Source: Crotalaria pallida (lineage: Eukaryota; Streptophyta; Magnoliopsida; Fabales; Fabaceae). From it: a DNA stretch of 64,000 nt. Shown in pieces: positions 21,689 to 34,530 of the stretch (positions are counted from its first letter, which is position 1; each line of letters starts with the position of its first letter). Both the position numbers and the translations under genes were made by a program. The DNA lies in assembly GCA_037953625.1 (NCBI GenBank), contig CM075655.1, forward strand, positions 22,028,001 to 22,092,000, written 5' to 3'. A model generated the notes under the pieces. That model worked only from the letters and a program-made list of their open reading frames with translations. It did no database searches and was not told the origin of the DNA.

Positions 21689-21760
21689 GTCATATCTCTT
21701 TTAAAAAAACAATTAAGTCCTAATTGCGGTTTAAGGGTAAAATTGAACTAGGGTGTTACA

Positions 21761-23650
21761 TAAGGAGTGAGCATAACAACAATACTTAAAAAATATATTC
21801 TAAAAGGACATAGTAAATAACTAAGTCAATCACATTAATCAAATATAACATCATATCACATTCACACAGTTTCATACCCAAAAATTACTTAATTTATTTT
21901 TAACCAATAATTTATTCTGCAATAAATTATGACCAATAAGTTTTGCCCAATGATTATGACCAATAAGTTATGCCCAATGATTATGACCAATAAATTATGA
22001 CCAATAAGTTATGCCATTAGGATTTAGCGCACCTGTTGGGCAATTTTCCACCCTATTAGGACTTTTCACTCAACTCATGATTGGTCACTCAGTAAGCATA
22101 TACACCCAGTTAGGATTTTTGTGACCAGTAATTATATTATATTGTTTTTATCGACCATTATTCTTTCTGACACATTTTAATTATTAATTACCCTTGCAGC
22201 ATATTGATCCATTGGGTACACACACCTAACGGGCAAATTTTGGTCTATGAGCAATTTGTACCTAAGCGAGCAATTTGAGCCTAACGGGCAATATTTCACC
22301 CAACAGGGCACCTAATGGGAAGGTGAAACTCATGGATCAATAAGATGTTGTTTTACGTTATTTTCCAGTTTCATGAGTTTCAATGTCTAGTAACAAAGTG
22401 TCAACATTCACAACATGCACATACACAAAAAGTTCATCAACAACATAAATATTAATTTCACATATCACATATAATCATATACCACCCTAAACACTAACTA
22501 TCATGGTCCTATAGTTTCTCAAACTTAACAATCATTTATTTTATTTATTTATTCCAATTTCTAGAGTTATCAACTACCCTAAGGTTTATTATTCTGTTTA
22601 TTCACCTACCCTTAGTTCCCACTATATACAGTCTAGAAAAAGCATTGAAGTAGGACCAATTAGAATGTTATGAAGTAGTGAGAGACTAAGGTGAATTAAA
22701 ATTTTTATACACCTATTTATATACTTAATTGATCCTATTTATTCACCTACCCTTAATTCCCACTATTTATACACTTAGCATTTTAATAAATTCACATTAG
22801 AGAAAGCATATCTTGATAAAATAGTCTCATTCTTAATTAAAGCCACACGCATATACAGTTTCTTAAAAATTACATATAATTCTTCATTAAAAAAAATAAA
22901 TATTATACTTTCATATGATCACTTTAGCCCTCCAATTATTCAAATTAGAATGATCATAAAAATATAGAATTTGAAATTCACGTGAATATTATAAATTTAT
23001 ATCCAATCATATTCCAATAACAAAATGAAATAATAAAATAAATGGTTCTACAAAAGTCATTTAATAAAAATCACTTTTATATTTTCTAAAACTTTACAGA
23101 GTTACAATATCATTATGAAACGTTACATCTTCATAGTTTATAGATTAAATTTTCTAAAATCATGTAATATAAGATCCTATAATTGAATAATTTAAGTCGA
23201 GGAAAGATGTGAATCTTATATACCACGTACTCGTGCTTGTTCAATGACCAACTTAGACAGCCATTTCGAAAAAAAAAACAATGTTTGTTTCCATTTTTGG
23301 ACTAGAATCTGTTCAATTCACACAAATCCTTTCACAATTTCTTTTTCTACCAAACCTTAATTCTAAAAGAAATAGTGAGCATGTCGAGTTCATAAAAAAA
23401 AATCTAGAAGTTTTAAACGTTTCCAAGTATTTAAAATCATTTCAATGGATTGCTAGATGAGGACGCCGAAAGGATAAAAGAAATGTAGACTATTCCAACG
23501 TGTTTCCTACTCCTTGCATACATTTCAAGAATCCAGTATCTGTAACTCTGCTGACGAACAACATTTATCTCAAGAATTTTAACTCATTTGAATGGATTTG
23601 CTCATGACGATAATCCCAATATAGTGATAAATAAACAAAAGGATTATCTG
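21761..23650 (-). mobile_element. Probable right part of the outer gypsy-type LTR
   Basis: Continues the sequence interrupted at 19322. It contains drifting ~29-bp tandem units (attatgaccaataagttatg..cccaatg, 21925-22015) and a cacctacccttag..cccacta phrase (about 22600), which resembles the reverse of the gggtactaagagtgggtg block of the solo LTR. The right terminus was not found, so the end at about 23650 is only where gene sequence takes over. I see no protein-coding signal. Confidence 0.4.
21925..22015. repeat. Short tandem array (gaccaataagttatgcccaatgattat type)
   Basis: About three units of a 27-30 bp phrase with small changes inside the outer LTR. Confidence 0.75.
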
Positions 23651-23740
23651 CAGCATGTACCTTTCTAATACATTTGGAGTATACTATCTAAAACTATCCG
23701 GCAATAAAAAGGATATCTCTCTAAAGACGGAACAGGAAGA

Positions 23741-26700
23741 TCAAATGACCACTTTTGTGAACCTTGCCACAAAGAGTCCACTAGTTTGTGATGTGAATGG
23801 GTCAAATCTCAAAGTCTTTGGTATCCGACCACCCTTGCAAGGCCAATTTGCTGCAACATCTATCTCCATTAACTCTGTTGATTGAAACAAGAGTTGCAAA
23901 AGCATAAGAGGAACAAACATCTCAAGCATATGATGCCATGAAACCTATATTGCAAGACATGGAAGCAAACACCATTTGTGTGTGTATCCACATATTATAT
24001 TATGTGATCCAAAGAGAACTAATAAAAAGTATGCCGGGCAAAAGTTTGCAGCATCAAGTTAAATGCTATTAGCCAGTGACTGTCCCACAGCATAAAATTT
24101 TGCAATTTAATGGTGTCCACACACACAAACAAGGTGAAAAAAGGAGGAAGGGCGATCATGAAAGGTCTACCAGTTAAAGTCGATAATTTCATTATCTGCA
24201 AGAATTTAGTTCTTTTATTCCCTCCTCAAAAGAAAAAAATGGGGGTTGATAAACAAATAGGTGACGCTTCAGGCTTAATTTTCATGCAGGAAATAAATTG
24301 AACCATGAAGATCCTACCAGCAGTTATATTTTCCTTCAAGAACTGTTCCACCACATCTTCATTCTGACCAACAGTTAAACTAATAAAAAAGAAGGTATTC
24401 ATCAGCATAAAATCACAATATAAATGAATTATGTTTGTGGGAAAGTATTTTGACTTTTGACCGTATTTTAAAGAGCCAAGAACTTAAAATGTACAAGGTA
24501 CCTGCAAGTGCTATAGACGAGTGACCCTCCAACTTTCAGTAGTCTGAAACCATTAGCGAGAAGATGTAACTGGTAAGACACAAAAGGTATATGGGGGTCA
24601 AAAGGTGATATTTGTGACAAAATATGTTTAAAATTGCAATAGGGACAATCTCTGATATCTAGTTAACAAATCTCATGTTTTAGTTTATTTTGGGTACAAA
24701 GGGAACCACATGAACAAGAAAATGAAAACATACAATACTACCACAAGCAGAAAATGAGGTTTATCATATTTGTACGTACAGTTTATAAAACCCATACACT
24801 CTTGAAACAATGCATTGGTGGACTGATGTTTGTTGAGTCCAGGTTCTTCAATGCTTTCAGTGTAACGAGTTAGAATCACAATTAATAACTTAAAAAATGA
24901 AGTTAACTCCTGTGAGCATACGTAAATTTTCATTGTAATCTCTACTATTTATTTCAATCAGGCTAAACGACAGGTTGAAGAAAGTTGCCTTGTTTCAAGT
25001 TTCAACAACTTAACCACTCGAACATATATCTTCATCTATTCAGTTATAAACCCTTGCATGTAACTCAGTGTCTCCATGCTCGATCAATTATGTACTTAGA
25101 TTTAAAGCATGTATCAGGCAATGTAGTTTGTTCAAATTCCATTGGGTGCTTCAGTTCACTAAATGATATGTCAATACCCAATAGAAGGTTTTCGGACCTT
25201 AAAACTACAAGGACAACAACAAAAAAGACACTACGTGGGTACGGCTATATGCATCAAATGACACCATTGGGTTCTATCGTATACCATGTTTTTAGAAATA
25301 CCATTTAAATCTAAGCCCTTTTTTCCTACTTTTATTACTAACTGAATTAGTTTCAGATTCTCTTTCTCTCTTCTCTCTCTCTCTCAGATTCTAACATGGT
25401 ATCAAAGAGCTTCTCTCTCTCAAAATTCGATCCTTCTTCTTCTCTCATGCGAAATGCTTCTGGATTCTTCTCTCCAATTCTGATTCTCTGCTTCCGCCTC
25501 AATATTCTTCTTCTCTGATTGAGTGAAATCGCGATTCTCAAGGTGCGATTCAGATTCGTCGAATTCTCAAGGTGCGATTTGCAAATTTGCGATTCTCTCA
25601 GATCTGTGAAATCGCGATTTCTCCTCAAGTTCAGCATCTTTGATTTGATCTTCGCCACTGTGGTTTGTTGAATTCTGAACTTCGATTGTGAGTTTTCTCT
25701 TGTGTTTTGAGCTTGCTTAATTTGCACGCCAAAACTAGCTTCTTCTTCTACAATTCGCGATTTCGTTCTCCTCTTCTCACATAGCTGCGAATTTCTGTTT
25801 CATTTGCGGCACTCATGGCTTCAATTCATGAATCTCCACCTAATTCTCCTATTCATGTTTCTCCTGTCACTACTGTGTTTAATTCTGTGACTTTTTCTCA
25901 TTCTATTTCCACAAAATTGACTGACAAGAACTTCCTCTTATGGAAGCAACAAGTTGAAGCAGTGATCCTATCTCATAGACTTCAACGATTTGTAGTCAAT
26001 CCTAAAATTCCTTCAAAGTACTTAACTGTTGAAGATCGTGAGTTTGATAGAGTTAATCCTCATTATCTCAATTGGGAGGAACAAGATCAACACCTAGCTT
26101 CATGGTTATTGCAATCTCTCTCTGAGCAAGTGCAGTCCAGAGTACTTGGTTGTGTTCATGCCTATCAGATTTGGGATGAACTCAACTCCTATTTTCACAC
26201 TCTTATCAAGGCTAGAGGTCAGATGCTTCAATCTGAACTTAGATCTTCAAAGAAAGGAAATCAAACTATTTCAGAATTTATTTCCAGAATCAAGGCAATT
26301 TCCTTCTCTCTAGCTGCTGTTGGTGAAGTTGTCACTGAAAAAGAGCAAGTTCGGTTTATTCTAGATGTCTTACCATCTGAATATGAGGCATTTGTCACCT
26401 CTATTCTTCTTAGAGATGAACCAGTGAGTGTTGGTGCTCTTGAAGCGTTTCTGGTTCAGCATGAGTCATACATTGAAAAGATGCATCCTATAGCAAATGA
26501 TGCATTCTCAGTGAATTTGGCTCAAGCACAGAAATCAGATCCTCAAGCAAATGTAGCTCATGTCTCTCTACCTCATCAATCTCAAGGTATTCAGCATTTT
26601 TCTCAACTTATGCCTCAACCTTCTCTCTCTCAATCTGTTCATCAAGCTTCACAACCTCAGTTGTATTATCCTCACCAACTGAATGGTTTTGGTCACACTC

Positions 26701-29700
26701 AACCCTCATCTGTGCCTATTCAAGGTGCAGTCAAACCAAAATCTAAGAATCCATTTGACACTGATAATGAAGATAGTGATAATTCTGAACCTGAGGCATC
26801 CTCTATGCCTAAGTCTAGTGGTTACAAGGGTAAAAATGCATTAGGAAAGTCTGGTAAGAATCGTGTCAGGTGTCAACTATGTAACAAACCTGGACATGAA
26901 GCTCTCAAGTGCTGGAATAGGCTTGATATTGTTCTGAAATCTGGAAATGCTGCAAATGGTTCAAATGGACAAAAAGGTCAAAAGTCTCAGCCCACTCAGC
27001 AACAGAATCAGAATGTTGCTCAGCCTGTGCAACCTTATTTCTCTTTGCCTCAGTATCCTGCACCTTTCTACATGCCTTATCAGCCCTATCCTATGCATGC
27101 TGCACCTCAATTTCCACACAGACCTTCTCAGTCTATCCTTGGACCTGGTCCAGCTGCTTGGACTCCTCATTCTACCTTTCCTACTATGAGACCATCACCT
27201 CAAGCTATGCTGGTTGAGCCTCAAACTTATAACTCTCAGATGTGGTATCCAGACTCAGGGGCTACTCACCATCTCACTGCTGATCCTCACAACATAGGTA
27301 ATGCAACCACTCTCACTGGTCAGGATCAGATTTTAATGGGCAATGGTTCAGGAGTTCCTATAACAGGCATTGGTACCAGTAGTTTTTCCTCTCCCTTTTG
27401 TCCAAATAAAATTCTAAAACTCAAGCACTTATTACTTGTTCCTTCTATCACTAAAAATCTTGTCAGTGTTAGTAAGTTTGCTCAAGATAATAATGTCTAT
27501 TTTGAGTTTCATTCTAACTCATGTTTTGTAAAATCTCAGGACAACAATTCTATCCTTCTTAAAGGTTCTATCAATGCAGAGGGCCTCTATGTCTTTCATG
27601 ATTTACTTCAGCAAAAGTCAAAGTCTGACTCTCACTTGTTCACTGGACAAGATGTCAAGGCTTCTTTATCATCCTTTCCTACAAATTGTAATAAGAACTC
27701 TAGTTCCTTAGGTTCTTCTCATTGTACAAACTCATTACCTACTGTTATTCCTTCTAGTTCTGTAAATAATGTTCAGCTTTGTACTGATTTCTATTCCACA
27801 TGGCATAGTAGACTAGGTCACCCACCTGAGGGTGTTGTAAGGTCTGTTTTGAATGCTTGTAAAATTCAGAAAAATATCAATAAAAATGTCTCTCATTTCT
27901 GTTCAGCATGTGCTGTAGCTAAGTCTCATAGACTTCCTTCCTCTCCTTCACTAACTGTTTACAGTTCACCTTTTGAATTAGTCTATATAGATCTGTGGGG
28001 TCCAGCACCTTTATCATCTTCAAATGGTTTCAAATATTATATGTCTATTGTTGATGCTTGTACTCGATATACTTGGTTATTTCTGTTGAAACAAAAGTCT
28101 GATGCTCTACAGACTTTTAAACACTTTCTAGCCTATGTTCACACACAATTCTCAACAAGTATAAAATCTGTCCAAACAGATTGGGGAGGTGAATTCAGGC
28201 CTTTTACTAATCTTCTAGTTTCACATGGCATCAATCAGAGTCATTTGTCCTCATACCCATCATCAAAATGGGGTCATTGAGAGAAAACATAGACATATTG
28301 TTGAGATGGGCTTAACCATGATGGCTCATGCTTCATTACCCACAACATTCTGGGATGATGCTTTTATTAGTGCTGTTTATCTAATAAACAGGTTACCTAG
28401 TGCATCTGTGCAAGGTGCTGTACCATACACCTTGCTTTTCAAAACTGCACCAGATTACAATTTCTTAAAGGTGTTTGGTTGTTCATGTTATCCTTGTCTT
28501 AGGCCATATACAAAGAATAAACTTCAACCTAGGTCTACTTTGTGTACTTTCTTAGGATATTCAGCACATCATAAGGGCTATAAGTGCCTCTCTGAGTCTG
28601 GAAGAATTTATATTTCTAAGGATGTGGTGTTTGATGAATTGTCTTTTCCTTATAAAAAGGATACACCTACTTCAGTCCACACTTCATCATCTTCTTCCTC
28701 TCCCACTTCTCTCACTGTTCTTCAAGAAAAGTCACACTCTGCTATTCCTTCCTTAGCTACAGCTACATCCCCTGAACATTCTTCTACTTCTCACACTCTA
28801 CAGCATTCTACATCTACTTCTACATCTCTTCCTTCTACTGCTTCTCCCACTATTTCTCTTTCTTCTCCTTCTTCTTCTCAGTCTAATTCTGTTCAGCAAC
28901 CTATGTCCACTCATCCTATGGTCACTAGGTCCAAAACTAGTACTAACACTGTTTTCAGGGCTCTTGTTGCTAATACTGATCCAAAATCAGCAGCCTCTCT
29001 TCCTATTACTGAACCAAAGTCAGCAAAAGTGGCTCTCACTATTCCCTGCTGGAAGTCAGCTATGGAAGAAGAGTATCAAGCCCTCATGAAAAATAACACT
29101 TGGACTCTTGTTCCTCTACCTGAAGACAGAGATGCTATTGGAAATAAGTGGGTGTACAGAATTAAACAAAATCCTGATGGTACTATAAACAAACTTAAGG
29201 CTCGTTTGGTTGGAAAGGGGTTTCATCAAAGAGAAGGTTTTGATTACTCATAAACCTTTTCTCCTGTGGTGAAACCTGTCACTGTTAGAGTGGTTCTTAC
29301 TCTAGCTCTCAGCCACAATTGGGATGTGCAGCAAATTGATGTCAATAATGCCTTTCTTAATGGCATTCTAGAAGAGGAAGTGTATATGCAACAACCAGAG
29401 GGTTTTCATGTTGGGGATAAGTCTATGGTTTGCAAGCTAAATAAGGCTATCTATGGCCTTAAACAGGCTCCTAGGGCTTGGTTTGATAAACTTGCTGGCA
29501 CTCTGTTTTCTCTTGGGTTCAGGAAGTGTAGGTGTGATCACTCCTTGTTTATTCAAACCAGTTCCTCTCACAAACTCTTTGTGCTTTGCTATGTTGATGA
29601 TATACTCATTACTGGTACTTCTTCTTCTATGATAAAGGACCTAATTTCTCGGCTGAATCTTGCTTTTGCTCTAAAAGAACTAGGGTCTCTTGACTATTTT

Positions 29701-32700
29701 CTTGGCATTGAAATCAAGCGGCTGCCTACTGGAGAGTTTTTGCTCACTCAATCTAAATACATCAAAGACTTGTTAGCAAAGTCTCATTTGGATTCTATGA
29801 AGGGTCAACCTACTCCTATGGTCTCTGGTTTAAACTGTCAAAACAGGGCAGCAACTACATTGAAAATGCATCTGAATATCGATCTCTTGCTGGTGCCCTA
29901 CAATATGTGACCACTACAAGGCCAGAAATTAGCTATAGTGTCAACAAGCTTTGTCAATTTCTGTCTCAGCCTCAAGAACAGCATTGGAAAGCTTTAAAAA
30001 GGGTGCTAAGGTATCTCAGTGGTACAGTTGACAAAGGGCTGCTTCTTAAACCTACTTCTATTCACAAACCCCTGAGTTTATTTGCCTATTGTGATGCTGA
30101 TTGGGCATTTGATCCGGATGACAGAAAATCAACATCAGGCTCTTGTGTTTATCTTGGCTCTAATCTTGTCTCTTGGTGGTCCAAGAAACAAGAATGGATT
30201 GCTAGATCCACTGCTGAAGCTGAGTATAGAAGTATGGCCACTACTGCTGGTGAAGTGATGTGGATTCAAAGCCTACTCTCTGAATTGGGTTATAATACAG
30301 TCACTCCTGTCATCTATTGTGACAATCTCAGCACTATAATGCTGTCCAGGAATCCAGTTCTTCATTCCAGGACAAAGCATATCGAACTGGATTTTTGTTT
30401 TGGGTAAGGGAGAAGGTACTGCACAAGAAACTTGTTGTTGAGCATGTACCAGGTGATCATCAAGTTGCTGATATCCTCACCAAGCCTCTCTCACATTCTA
30501 GGTTCAGTATTCTAAGGGATAAGTTGAATGTTACTGACAGATTTCAGATTGCTAATCAACAACAACCTTTGCTTGGATTCTGTCCTGTGCCTCTTCTTCA
30601 ACATCAGCCTCCTTGAACATCAGTTTCTAAGGGGGAATATTAGAATATTTGTAATACTAGCCTAGTTGGCATTCTAAGGGGGACTATTAGAGTATATAGC
30701 TTAGTTAGCTTAATGTATCTTAAATTGTATTGTGTGTACAGCTGTCAACTTAAATGACAGCTGTCACCTTAAGTTAGTTATTCCCTTTCAACCAACACTT
30801 CTATAAATAGAAGTGTTGAGTTCATTTGTAGTTGACTGATTCTAATGAAAATAACTGAATTAGTTTCAGATTCTCTTTCTCTCTTCTCTCTCTCTCTCAG
30901 ATTCTAACAACTTTCACCTATAATTCTTCTTGGTCTTCCTCCACCTCTAACTATTGGGCAATACTCCACCTGATCTACTCTTCTTCCTCTTCTTAATGCA
31001 GCTTCAAAATAATTCAAAGACTAAAATAATAAATTAATTCAAGCTTCAGTGTTTGACACCAACACAATCAATAATCCTGTACTAACTCATCAACCACAGC
31101 ATAATCTCTGCTAATTCTTTTTGGATGCAGTTTTATATCAGAATATGTATGGGTGAGATATGAGGACAAAATGAAGATAACGATTCCGATTAAATAGTCT
31201 ACAGTATAGAAGATGTTTTTATGTATCAAGAGAATAATTAAGCCATTTGCCTGAAGAACATGCAAGTTATCAGTCCTCTCTGCATCTAGTACACGGCGTT
31301 CAAGAGTTTTCCAGCCCCAATGTTCAAACTTTTGAATATGTTTAACTGAACCATCATGAGTGCATTCTGCATCCACAAGGACCTGTGCATCAAATCCCAA
31401 CAGATAAGCATATTTTCAGGGAGGAAGAAAGCAAAGAACTAATCAAGATTAGTTCAAAGGTAAGTACTTGTTAGTTGTCACCTTGTCATAGCCATAGTTT
31501 GTAATCTCATTGTCAGACATAGTCTTAAATAGTTCTCCTTTGGTAAGACCAATAACTCCAGAATGCCGCCCATAATATATGAGTTCAGGAGGCTGATCCC
31601 TAGACACCAATTGTGGAGTACCACTTCTATTTGCTCTTTTCCTCTCTTTCCATGGTCTTCTAGAGGTCCACTCCTTGAACACATCTACCCTTTCTTCCAA
31701 TCCAGATTCACCTGTTTGACACTGGATAGAATGAAATATATAAAAAAAAAAAGTGATACTGAGTAATAAATATGATATTGAATTTGCAGCATCTTATTCC
31801 ATGATTCGAGAAAAAGTCGGGGTTGCTCCTATTGTTGAAAAAATGGTTGAATCTCGTCTTAGGTGGTTTGGGCATGTGTGGAGGAGACCGGTGGAAGCCC
31901 CGGTTAGGAGGGTAGACCAAATGGATGGTACTACAAGGGCTAGAGGAAGAGGAAGACCTAGAAAAACTATAGGCGAAACAATTGAGAAGGATATGGCAAT
32001 CAATGCCTTATCAAAATACATGATTTATGATAGGCCTTTATGGCGTCGTTTGATCCATGTAGCCGACCCCACCTAGTGGGACAAAGGCTTAGTTGTTGTT
32101 GTTGTTATTCCATGATTGACTATCTCTATAACAACTTAAACTTCAATTACATGATATACAGTCAGAATGAAATCCCACAGGAATAACTGAAAATGTAGTT
32201 CCATCAGCAACAAAAAGCCGGCAACGATCACCCAGTGCATATTTCTGCACCATCGTTCTACATGCTGCTAAACGATGCCTTGCAACATCTACTCCAGTTA
32301 CAGAACCCGAATCACCAACAAGGTCTAGTATCATACAAAGTTTAGCACCTGAAAAATAACCAACAAATAACAACTCTAGCAAATCGAAAATTGTACAAGT
32401 AAAAACATCCAAATAACCGAAAAACCATATATGTAAAAATCATAACAGGAAACAATTTCATACAGGCTCTCCCACAAAATAAACAAAAAATATATATTAG
32501 TCGGGTTACCGAATCGAGATTCGTATCGTGTATTGGAAGATTGATTTTCTGAATCATGAATCGAATCTTGAATCGTAAGATACATAATTGATACTCCCTC
32601 AATCCCTAAATATAAGACCCTTTTGAGACTTTTATTTTGTCCTTATTTATAAGACCTTATACCAATTTTCAATGACAATTAATTACTTCTTTTCATAAAC

Positions 32701-34486
32701 ACTTTTATTTACTCAACATTTTTAGATTCCCAATAATACTAATAGGGGTAATTTTGAAAATACATACCAAATATTCACATTTCCCATACCATTAACTAAA
32801 TTAACCAACTTTCTTAATGGACGTGAAATCTACCAAAAGGGTTTTATATATAGGGACGGAGAAAGTAATAAAAATAACATAAAATATATATTATATAAAT
32901 ATATAATAGATATAAGCATTTACAAGTCAAAGGATTCATTGTTAACCAATAAACTAAAATAGAAACCTCCAAATTCAAGTCAAAATAACCTTAATTAATC
33001 CAAAAGAACCCAAATGACCCAACCCGGTTTAGCGCGTAACCCGGTTTTCTAAGAAGCAAATCCGAATCGTGTGAATTGAATCGTGATTGCGGCGAAATAC
33101 AAGCAGATTTAAGATGCGTCAAGAGATTCATACTGGTAGGGGTTGGATTTGTATCGAATCGGGATACAAATCGGTAGATACAATAGATACTAACTACCAA
33201 TATTACTTATAAACAGATATTAGTAAAATTGAGCAAAAATATACGAAAACAATATACCAGGAGCAGCACATAGGTCAAGAACGTGATCCCCTGGTGATAT
33301 ATGTAAAGCCATAACAGCAGCTCCAGAAGATGCATCAATTCCATATATCTGTCAGAACCAAACCCATCATAAAGTAGAATGCCATAAAAAAATCCAAAAA
33401 TAGCTCAAGCTTGAAATAAGCTGCACAACAAGTTAACAATAAGGGAAATATTGTTTCAAAATATAAGCAATATCTTTGAATAGGGCGGTGGGAGGCAAGG
33501 AAACATGGATACATCATGGGACACAAACAACAACAATCAAGCCTTCTCCCACATTGGCTACATGGGTCAAACGATGTCATAATGTTGTCATATCATGAAT
33601 CATATTAGTAGACAGACTTTTTCCCTTTAAATACTTCTTAATGCTCTTGCCTGTAGTTTTTCTTAATCTACCTCTATCTCTCGGAAGAAGTAATGTAAAT
33701 ATAAAGCCCGAGTGCACAAGTCCAAATTGCCCGGACAAAGTAGCAACTCTCAAGCACAATCCCACATGAAGAAGATCAACTCACTCTCCCAAAATGCAAG
33801 ACATGGAACAGGACCCTTTCATAAATTTCAGCAAGCAATCAGAACCTATATGGCAGTCCAGTGCCAATCAAAGGAACATGTCAAATTTAGAAGGCCCGCA
33901 CAAAATTTTGCCGAGACTTAATTCAAAAGAAGAGTACAAGCCTAGATGATAAAATGAATGCACATGCGCAGGCTCATCTTAAAGTAATAGCTCAAACTAA
34001 TAGTTAGAAGGCTAGTCACAACTGAGCCAAGGCAATTGGACTTTGGCTACCCTTCATCTAATCCACTCTCCTAACCAGGCTTCTACAAGTCTTCCTCACA
34101 TTTATTTGAACCACCTAAGGTGAGATTTTACCATATTTTCTATAATAGATTCTACCTCAATTAAGATACAGACATACAGTATATTATAAAAAATTCAGGA
34201 ACATGACATGACTATGATACAAGCGATGGGTCTATTGACACTCCAAGATCAGTATTAACTCTTCATCAACCAATCATTATAATGGTATTTCAATAATGAG
34301 AGCCTTGTTCAGTTACCTTCCCTTCTTTGTAAGCCCTGGAACCAGCAATTTGAATATGAGGTGGAAGAGAGTAAAACCCTGGCAACCATTCCAATTTTTC
34401 TAATTTGCATTTCATCTCTGCTTCAACCTCTTCAATACAATCCTCCCGACCCGGCTTCAACCTTCCCCAAAATTTAAAAAAAAAAA

Positions 34487-34530
<44 letters not shown>

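Larger units (their letters stand above)
19323..21760 (+). mobile_element. Ty3-gypsy solo LTR, 2,438 bp, TSD TAAGG
   Basis: Begins TGTAACATCCC and ends GGGTGTTACA, with a perfect 7-bp terminal inverted repeat (TGTAACA/TGTTACA), flanked by TAAGG on both sides (19318-19322, 21761-21765). There is no internal gag-pol, so it is most simply the product of recombination between two LTRs. The internal stretch around 20150-20230 is shared with the gypsy LTR at 1-1822. It contains a 143/136-bp tandem repeat (20633-21030) and an (ATT)n run. The ORFs inside (for example 19346-19742) overlap repeat DNA and match no family I know. Confidence 0.92.
25339..30909 (+). mobile_element. Ty1-copia element (RE1/Ale-like) in methyltransferase intron 6, 5' LTR truncated
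   Basis: About 5.6 kb, antisense to the host gene. The 3' LTR is 30638-30909 (272 bp). Of the 5' LTR only the last 58 bp (25339-25396) are recognisable, identical or nearly so to 30852-30909. The primer site follows at 25397 (TGGTATCAAAGAGC, with one extra A compared with the usual site) and the purine tract is ctaagggggaa just before 30638. The LTR start reads TATTAG rather than TGTTAG. Because the left LTR is truncated, no target duplication can be seen. The polyprotein has three shifts and one stop. Confidence 0.85.
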
